A stretch of DNA of 64,000 nt, from positions 372,001 to 436,000 of the forward strand of contig NZ_BMVF01000004.1 of the NCBI RefSeq assembly GCF_014650575.1. The letters are read 5' to 3'. Shown here piece after piece: positions 58,901 to 64,000 of this stretch. Each line of letters opens with the position of its first letter. Within the stretch, counting starts at the first letter, position 1. The notes beneath the pieces were generated by a model that saw nothing but the letters and a program-made list of their open reading frames with translations, did no database searches and had not been told where the DNA came from. Position numbers and translations under genes: made by a program. The stretch comes from Streptomyces naganishii JCM 4654. Its GTDB lineage: Bacteria > Actinomycetota > Actinomycetes > Streptomycetales > Streptomycetaceae.

Positions 58901-60271
58901 ATGCCCCGCCCCCTGCGGGTAGCCATCGTGGGAGCCGGCCCCGCCGGGATCTACGCCGCCGACGCCCTGCTCAAGTCCTACGCGGCCGCCGAGCCGGGCG
59001 TGTCCGTCGACCTCTTCGAGCGGATGCCGGCCCCGTTCGGCCTGATCCGCTACGGCGTCGCCCCCGACCACCCCCGGATCAAGGGCATCGTGACGGCCCT
59101 GCACCAGGTGCTCGACAAGCCGCAGATCCGGCTGTTCGGCAACGTCGACTACCCCCGTGACATCAGCCTGGACGACCTGCGCGCGTTCTACGACGCCGTG
59201 ATCTTCTCCACCGGTGCCACCGCCGACCGCGCGCTGCCCATCCCCGGCATCGGCCTCGACGGGTCCTACGGCGCCGCCGACTTCGTCTCCTGGTACGACG
59301 GCCACCCGGACGTGCCGCGCACCTGGCCGCTGGAGGCCGAGAAGGTCGCCGTGCTCGGCGTCGGCAACGTCGCCCTCGACGTGGCCCGCATCCTGGCCAA
59401 GACGGCCGACGAACTGCTGCCCACGGAGATCCCGCCGAACGTCCACGAGGGCCTGAAGGCCAACCGGGCGCGGGAGATCCACGTCTTCGGGCGGCGCGGC
59501 CCGGCGCAGGCGAAGTTCAGCCCGATGGAGCTGCGCGAGCTGGACCACTCGCCGAACATCGAAGTGATCGTCGACCCCGAGGACATCGACTACGACGAGG
59601 GCTCGATCGAGACCCGGCGCGGCAACAAGCAGGCCGACATGGTCGCCAAGACCCTGGAGAACTGGGCGATCCGCGACGTCGGCGGCCGGCCGCACAAGCT
59701 GTTCCTGCACTTCTTCGAGTCGCCCACCGAGATCCTCGGCGAGGACGGCAGGGTCGTCGGCCTGCGCACCGAGCGCACCGCGCTCGACGGCACGGGCAAC
59801 GTCAAGGGCACCGGCGAGTTCAAGGACTGGGACGTCACGGCCGTCTACCGCGCGGTGGGCTACCTCTCCGACGCCCTGCCCAAGCTGCCCTGGGACCTGG
59901 AGTCGGGCACGGTCCCGGACGAGGGCGGCCGCGTCATCGCCGAGACCGGGGAGCACGTGCGGTCCACGTACGTCACCGGCTGGATCCGGCGCGGCCCGGT
60001 CGGCCTGATCGGCCACACCAAGGGCGACGCCAACGAGACGGTCGCCAGCCTGCTGGACGACCACGCGAACGGGCGCCTGCACACCCCGGCCGCGCCCGAG
60101 CCGGAGGCCGTCGACGCCTTCCTCGCCGAGCACGGCGTCCGCTGGACCACCTGGGAGGGCTGGTACCGACTGGACGCCGCAGAGCGGGCCCTGGGCGAGC
60201 CGCAGGGCCGCGAACGCGTGAAGATCGTCGAACGCGAGGACATGCTCCGCGAGAGCGGCGTCCGGCCCTGA
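58901..60271 (+). CDS. fprA: Ferredoxin-NADP reductase (FprA/adrenodoxin-reductase type)
   Basis: 456 residues. FAD-binding opening VAIVGAGPAGIYAADALL, APFGLIRYGVAPDHPRIKG, NADPH site GVGNVALDVARIL, ARG-rich VFGRRGPAQAKFSPMELREL and C-terminal GWIRRGPVGLIGHTKGDANETV are all diagnostic of the FprA family, which reduces ferredoxin with NADPH. Length is normal (Mycobacterium tuberculosis FprA is 456 aa). The upstream palindrome and iron-box-like site suggest control by iron or oxidative state. It is terminated by a hairpin shared with folE. Confidence 0.93.
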   Translation: MPRPLRVAIVGAGPAGIYAADALLKSYAAAEPGVSVDLFERMPAPFGLIRYGVAPDHPRIKGIVTALHQVLDKPQIRLFGNVDYPRDISLDDLRAFYDAVIFSTGATADRALPIPGIGLDGSYGAADFVSWYDGHPDVPRTWPLEAEKVAVLGVGNVALDVARILAKTADELLPTEIPPNVHEGLKANRAREIHVFGRRGPAQAKFSPMELRELDHSPNIEVIVDPEDIDYDEGSIETRRGNKQADMVAKTLENWAIRDVGGRPHKLFLHFFESPTEILGEDGRVVGLRTERTALDGTGNVKGTGEFKDWDVTAVYRAVGYLSDALPKLPWDLESGTVPDEGGRVIAETGEHVRSTYVTGWIRRGPVGLIGHTKGDANETVASLLDDHANGRLHTPAAPEPEAVDAFLAEHGVRWTTWEGWYRLDAAERALGEPQGRERVKIVEREDMLRESGVRP

Positions 60272-60323
60272 CCTCGCTCCGGGCCCGAGGCCGGGCCCGG
60301 CGGTGCGGGCACCTGCCCGGCCC

Positions 60324-60350
60324 GGCGGGAGCGGGCGGTCCGCTCCCGCC
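60324..60350. terminator. Hairpin between fprA and folE
   Basis: An 11-bp stem (60324-60334 with 60340-60350) and a 5-nt loop lie in the gap between convergent genes. Confidence 0.6.
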
Positions 60351-60443
60351 AGGTCATCTGGAGGACGCCCCTGGCCAGGTGGCCGACGGTACCGGCCCGC
60401 GGGAGGCCGCCTACGGCGGACCGGGGGGTCCGCACCCGGGGAA

Positions 60444-61091
60444 TTACGAGGCGGCGCCGGTCAGGGCGAGGAACTCGCTGCGGGAGCGGGCGTCGGAGCG
60501 GAGCAGGCCGAGCAGGGTCGAGGTCATGGTGGTGGAGCCGGTGGCCTGGACGCCGCGCAGGGTCATGCACGAGTGCTCGGCTTCGATGACCACGCCCACG
60601 CCCTTCGGTTCGAGGTGGGTCTGGAGCCAGTCGGCGACCTGCTTGGTCAGGCGTTCCTGGACCTGCGGACGGCAGGCGAAGTGCTCGACGACGCGGGCGA
60701 GTTTGGACAGGCCCAGGATGCGGGCGCCCGGCAGGTAGCCGACGTGGGCGGTGCCGACGAAGGGCAGCAGGTGGTGCTCGCACACCGACCGGACGGGTAT
60801 GCGGCGGGCCAGGACGAGTTCGTCGTAGCCCTCGTCGTTGGGGAAGGTGGTCAGGTCGAACGGGCGGGGGCTGAACAGTTCGGCGTAGGCGCGGACCATG
60901 CGGCCCGGCGTGCCGCGCAGGCTCTCGGAGGCGGTGGAGATCCCGAGGGCGTTGAGGAACCGGCCGGCCGCTTCTTCCGCGGCGGCCAGGTCGATGCCGG
61001 CAGGCTCGTGCACGACCCGCAGGGCGGGCCGGGCGGGAGCCGCGTCGTCGGGGCGTATTCGGGCGGTGGCGTGCTGCGGGCGCTCGGTCAT
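60444..61091 (-). CDS. folE: GTP cyclohydrolase I
   Basis: 215 residues. It opens the GTP ring to make dihydroneopterin triphosphate. The family motif VRSVCEHHLLPFVGTAHVGYLPG supplies the zinc ligands Cys and His, and AEHSCMTLRGVQATGSTTMTSTLLG supplies the second zinc cysteine and substrate-binding residues. ATG 61091 follows CGGAGGAAG. It is not next to other folate genes, so it may be a second copy serving a pterin cofactor. It is co-transcribed with the preceding small membrane protein, 1 bp away. Confidence 0.95.
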   Translation of the reverse strand: MTERPQHATARIRPDDAAPARPALRVVHEPAGIDLAAAEEAAGRFLNALGISTASESLRGTPGRMVRAYAELFSPRPFDLTTFPNDEGYDELVLARRIPVRSVCEHHLLPFVGTAHVGYLPGARILGLSKLARVVEHFACRPQVQERLTKQVADWLQTHLEPKGVGVVIEAEHSCMTLRGVQATGSTTMTSTLLGLLRSDARSRSEFLALTGAAS

Positions 61092-61092
61092 C

Positions 61093-61569
61093 TCAGCTTC
61101 CTCCGATGCCGAGGGCGGTGAGCAGGACCAGGACGAGGGTCGCCACGGCGAACAGGCCGTGGGCCAGGACGACCGGTACAGGGAAGTGACGTTCGGCGGG
61201 GACGGTCCCGCCGGCCCCCGGGACCGCTGCGGCGGCCGGTCCCGCAGCGGCGGCCGGTCCCGCAGCGGCGGCGGCACGGTCACGGTAGACGGGGATCCAG
61301 CGGGCCAGCATCACGAATCCCAGCAGGGCGACGGGCAGCAACAGGCCGAAGGAGGTCCAGGCCAGAGAGCTCTTGTCGGCGACCAGGTAGATGATCCACA
61401 CCACCAGTCCGATCGCCGCCAGGGCGAAGTGGCCGAAGATCACGGGGGCGGGAAGGCGGCTGGTGCCGGTCTGCTGCTGGCGGACTCCGCCGCGTTGGAT
61501 CCAGGTGCCGAGCATGTAGAAGCCGCCGAGGGCGGTGATCACCCAGGTGATCAGTGCGGCGATGTCCAT
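61093..61569 (-). CDS. Small four-helix membrane protein
   Basis: 158 residues with four membrane segments (IAALITWVITALGGFYMLGTW, FGHFALAAIGLVVWIIYLVA, FGLLLPVALLGFVMLARW, VLAHGLFAVATLVLVLLTALGIG) and an Ala/Pro-rich loop. No family was recognised. Its stop lies next to the folE start, so it is transcribed with folE. ATG 61569 was chosen behind GGGGAG; the frame is open further upstream but begins poorly. Confidence 0.7.
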   Translation of the reverse strand: MDIAALITWVITALGGFYMLGTWIQRGGVRQQQTGTSRLPAPVIFGHFALAAIGLVVWIIYLVADKSSLAWTSFGLLLPVALLGFVMLARWIPVYRDRAAAAAGPAAAAGPAAAAVPGAGGTVPAERHFPVPVVLAHGLFAVATLVLVLLTALGIGGS

Positions 61570-61636
61570 GAGGAACTCCCCATCGATGTGATGTAGCGGC
61601 CGGAGCACGCCGGCCCTTGGTGCGGGACCTGCGGCC

Positions 61637-62185
61637 TCAGGCGGCAGGGCGGGCGCTCCGCGCGCCGGCTCCGGGCGTGTAGCCCTCGGCCTGGGTGTTC
61701 TCGTCGGCGACGCGGACGCCGTAGCGGTACGCCAGCTTGCCGCCGAGGAATCCCGAGACCCCCAGCGCGACGATGCTCACGGCGGACAGGACGAGCCTGC
61801 CCCAGCCGACGCTCCCCCCGCCGGTGTAGGTGCTGTAGCGCCACAGGAAGTTGACCGCGTAGGCGATGGTCACCAGCAGGTTCAGCGTCATGTGGACCAG
61901 GGCGGTGCGAAAGGCCGGGGTGCCGGTCGGGATGGCGAACAGGTCGAGGAAGCCGACCATGGCCGCCAGCAGGGCGCCGATCACCCCTACCGCGATCAGC
62001 CACTGCGAGCCCTGGGTCAGGAAACCCGGCCGGCCGACCACGTGGGAAGCGATGTCGAACACCAGGCTGGTCACCCAGGCGCCGATCGGCACGGTGACCA
62101 GGATCGGGTGGAACGGGTGGCCGTACGGGCCGGCCAGCGAGGCACTGACAGGACGCTTCGCCTGGAGCCGTGATGCGTCAGTCAT
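61637..62185 (-). CDS. DUF2231 membrane protein
   Basis: 182 residues. SASLAGPYGHPFHPILVTVPIGAWVTSLVFDIAS is the DUF2231 signature, with its HP..P motif, followed by three more membrane helices and LVLSAVSIVALGVSGFLGGKLAYRYGVRV. Members occur beside heme, redox or cytochrome genes, but the function is not known. ATG 62185 follows GAGGAGG. First gene of the unit with the small membrane protein and folE. Confidence 0.85.
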   Translation of the reverse strand: MTDASRLQAKRPVSASLAGPYGHPFHPILVTVPIGAWVTSLVFDIASHVVGRPGFLTQGSQWLIAVGVIGALLAAMVGFLDLFAIPTGTPAFRTALVHMTLNLLVTIAYAVNFLWRYSTYTGGGSVGWGRLVLSAVSIVALGVSGFLGGKLAYRYGVRVADENTQAEGYTPGAGARSARPAA

Positions 62186-62570
62186 CGCGACCTCCTCTTC
62201 TGGTTTCACTAATAAATCTTGGCCTTATTGCGGATGGCCGTCAAGATGTGCAGGAAAAAAGGAGGACAGGAACTCTTGTGCCCACAGGCATGGGAGTAAC
62301 GGCGGTCTTACGGCTTCCGATCGGCCGACTCTGGCCGACGCGGTCGGCAGCGCCACCGCCTCCGCCGGCCCGTCCCGGTGCAGCGGGCCGGACCGCGCGG
62401 GCCGACGCGGCGCGGTCCGGTGCCGTCTTCGGCTCCGGTGCCGTTTGGAAGCGGGGCCGCGCGGAAACCCCGGCCTTGTTGTCCGTGATGACCGCCGTGC
62501 ACCTTTCTCGACCGCTGTGCACTTCCCGGCGGACGGATGCGCCCCTGACGACTTCACGCGGGAGCAGGCG
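62186..62570. other. Divergent intergenic region
   Basis: 385 bp between DUF2231 and the SRPBCC gene. The first ~90 bp are AT-rich (TTCACTAATAAATCTTGGCCTTATTG and AAAAAAGGAGG), suiting promoters for both directions. The rest is GC-rich with no recognisable gene or hairpin. Confidence 0.55.
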
Positions 62571-63509
62571 ATGACGACAGACACCAGTGCCCCCACGGCC
62601 CTGCGCCACGATCCGCTGGTCCGCGGCCTCGGCCTGGCGAGCGCCCTGCTGGGCGTGCCCCAGGTGGCCACGCCCGGCGGGTTCGTCCGGCAACTCGGGC
62701 TCGCGGACGGGCCCCGGCAGCGCATGGCCACCGTCGCGGTCGGCGTCCGCGAGCTGACGGCCGCGGCCGGCCTGCTGGGACGGCCGCACCCGGCCTGGCT
62801 GTGGAGCAGGGTGGGCGGCGACCTCGTCGACCTCACCCTGCTGGCCACCGCCCTGCGCCGGCACGACGGCCGGGGCGTCGCCCGGACCGCCGCCGCCACC
62901 GCGGGCACCGCCGCCGTCACCGCGGCGGACGTCTACGCGGCCGTGACCCGGACCCGCTGGCGCACGCCCGTCGAACTGACCGCCGCCACGACCGTCGCCA
63001 AGCATCCGGACGAGACCTACGAGCTGTGGAGCGGCCTGGAGCGGCTCCCGGAGTTCATGGCCCATCTGGCGGAGGTGCGCATCACCGGCCCCCGCACCAG
63101 CCACTGGACGGCGAGCGCGCCCTTCGGCAGGACGGTCGAGTGGGACGCCGAGACCACCCAGGACGTGCCCGGCCAGCTCATCGCCTGGCGCTCGGCGCAG
63201 GGCGCCGTCGTGGGCAACTCGGGCGAGGTCCGCTTCCACCCCGCGCCCGGAGGGCACGGCACCGAGGTGCAGGTGACCCTGCGCTACTCGCTGCCGGCCG
63301 GCCCGCTCGGCAGGGCGGTCGCGCGCTACTTCGGCGAGGAGCCGCACCAGCAGTTGGACGACGACCTCAGGCGCTTCAAGCAGATCGCCGAGGCCGGCGA
63401 GGTGATCCGCTCCGAGGGCGCCCCGGGCGGCAAGCGGGCCCGGGCGGAGTTCCCGCAGCACCCCGCGCAGCCCCTGACCGAGGACGAACTGAGGGAGGTC
63501 CGCTCGTGA
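62571..63509 (+). CDS. DUF4267-like membrane part fused to SRPBCC domain
   Basis: 312 residues. The first ~140 contain four mildly hydrophobic stretches ([66 protein letters not shown]) typical of integral proteins. Residues about 145-280 form an SRPBCC cyclase/dehydrase-like domain ([53 protein letters not shown]). Such fusions occur beside alcohol dehydrogenases in Streptomyces stress clusters. The stop overlaps the GTG of the next gene. Confidence 0.78.
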   Translation: MTTDTSAPTALRHDPLVRGLGLASALLGVPQVATPGGFVRQLGLADGPRQRMATVAVGVRELTAAAGLLGRPHPAWLWSRVGGDLVDLTLLATALRRHDGRGVARTAAATAGTAAVTAADVYAAVTRTRWRTPVELTAATTVAKHPDETYELWSGLERLPEFMAHLAEVRITGPRTSHWTASAPFGRTVEWDAETTQDVPGQLIAWRSAQGAVVGNSGEVRFHPAPGGHGTEVQVTLRYSLPAGPLGRAVARYFGEEPHQQLDDDLRRFKQIAEAGEVIRSEGAPGGKRARAEFPQHPAQPLTEDELREVRS

Positions 63510-64000
63510 AGGCCAACTGCTGGGCCGGACCCGACTCGGTCGAGGTGCGGGACGTACCCGAGCCCGCGCTCCTCAACAGCCGCGACGCGATCGTGCGGGT
63601 CACCTCCACCGCGATCTGCGGCTCCGACCTGCACCTGCTCGACGGCTACGTCCCCACCATGCAGGACGGCGACGTCCTCGGCCACGAGTTCATGGGCGAG
63701 GTCGTGGAGACCGGCCCCGGCATGACCGACGGCAAGCTGCGCCCCGGCGACCGGGTCGTCGTGCCCTTCCCGATCGCCTGCGGAGCCTGCGCGTCCTGCC
63801 GGGCCGAGCTGTACTCCTGCTGCGAGAACACCAACCCCAACGCCGGGCTGGCGGAGAAGTTCTTCGGCCACCCCACGGCCGGCATCTACGGCTACTCCCA
63901 CCTCACCGGCGGTTTCGCCGGCGGGCAGGCGCAGTACGCGCGCGTGGTGCTCGCCGACGTCAACGCCCTGAAGATCGAGTCGGACCTCACCGACGAGCAG
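63506..64000 (+). CDS. Zinc-dependent alcohol/formaldehyde dehydrogenase, N-terminal part
   Basis: 165 residues before the window ends. [13 protein letters not shown] supplies the catalytic-zinc cysteine, [14 protein letters not shown] the histidine and glutamate, and [17 protein letters not shown] the structural-zinc cysteines. The layout matches glutathione-independent formaldehyde-dehydrogenase-like medium-chain dehydrogenases. The start GTG overlaps the preceding stop by GTGA. The NAD(P) fold lies beyond the window. Confidence 0.9.
   Translation, partial: MKANCWAGPDSVEVRDVPEPALLNSRDAIVRVTSTAICGSDLHLLDGYVPTMQDGDVLGHEFMGEVVETGPGMTDGKLRPGDRVVVPFPIACGACASCRAELYSCCENTNPNAGLAEKFFGHPTAGIYGYSHLTGGFAGGQAQYARVVLADVNALKIESDLTDEQ

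Noticed and set aside
62449..62473. GTTT with 15-nt spacer and CGGAAA as a SigB promoter for the SRPBCC gene
   Set aside because: The -10 hexamer matches GGGTAC poorly.

Overview
The window is high-GC actinobacterial DNA, most probably from a Streptomyces chromosome. Supporting signs are the very strong third-position GC bias, the many GTG starts, the ATGA/GTGA translational overlaps, typical Streptomyces families (SAV2177-type methyltransferase, SCO6745 family, SpoIIE-type PP2C phosphatase, SigB/F-type sigma factor, STAS and RsbW-like regulators) and a c-di-AMP (ydaO) riboswitch ahead of an NlpC/P60 gene. No species can be named from the sequence alone.

Bases 1-8546: a hydrolase fragment, a small CxxC protein and a four-helix-bundle copper protein. 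A tightly overlapping trio of unknown role follows (acyl-CoA dehydrogenase-like flavoprotein, PhnD-like solute-binding protein without signal peptide, and a protein joining a TusA-like fold to a ferritin-like diiron domain). Then come a QcrB-like cytochrome b broken by a one-base frameshift in a C6 run, a four-cluster ferredoxin subunit and an NrfD-type membrane subunit. Bases 8554-12558 (minus strand) encode an alternative heme-copper oxidase (subunits II and I plus small membrane proteins) and a HAD hydrolase.

Bases 12691-21491 are the centre of the window: a complete selenocysteine island. A SigB-type promoter precedes a hemerythrin gene placed 3 bp before a formate dehydrogenase alpha gene. 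That gene reads through an in-frame TGA (Sec189) followed by a 7-bp bacterial SECIS hairpin. Downstream are selD, tRNA-Sec (UCA anticodon), selB and selA. The selB reading frame runs antisense into the tRNA gene and its stop codon is the complement of the tRNA anticodon. Together with the cytochrome b, FeS, NrfD and oxidase genes this reads as a stress-inducible module that could pass electrons from formate to oxygen.

Bases 21587-36800 hold two paralogous coiled proteins, a secreted His/Asp/Gly-repeat protein, a hydrolase/MarR divergent pair, an SRAP (YedK) protein, a dTDP-rhamnose 4-epimerase-like enzyme, a two-component system, a glycosyltransferase/DUF2064/methyltransferase operon, a membrane-anchored sulfite-oxidase-fold enzyme with its partner, a polytopic membrane protein, and the riboswitch-controlled NlpC/P60 protein. 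Bases 36861-48445 carry stress and signalling genes: SAV2177 methyltransferase, PP2C phosphatase, lipoproteins, STAS, a DMF-ase-like Tat protein, hemerythrin, a CYP152-type peroxygenase, DoxX and CsbD. Bases 48603-57656 hold a beta-helix protein, a 0.7-kb repeat tract, an MFS exporter, an RsbW-like ATPase, an MBL hydrolase and a pyruvyltransferase/FAD-oxidoreductase pair. Bases 57708-64000 hold a self-regulated SigB/F-type sigma factor, a ferredoxin-NADP reductase behind an iron-box-like site and a palindrome, folE, small membrane proteins, an SRPBCC protein and the start of a zinc alcohol dehydrogenase.

No CRISPR array, prophage, insertion sequence or rRNA gene was seen. The only tRNA gene found is tRNA-Sec.
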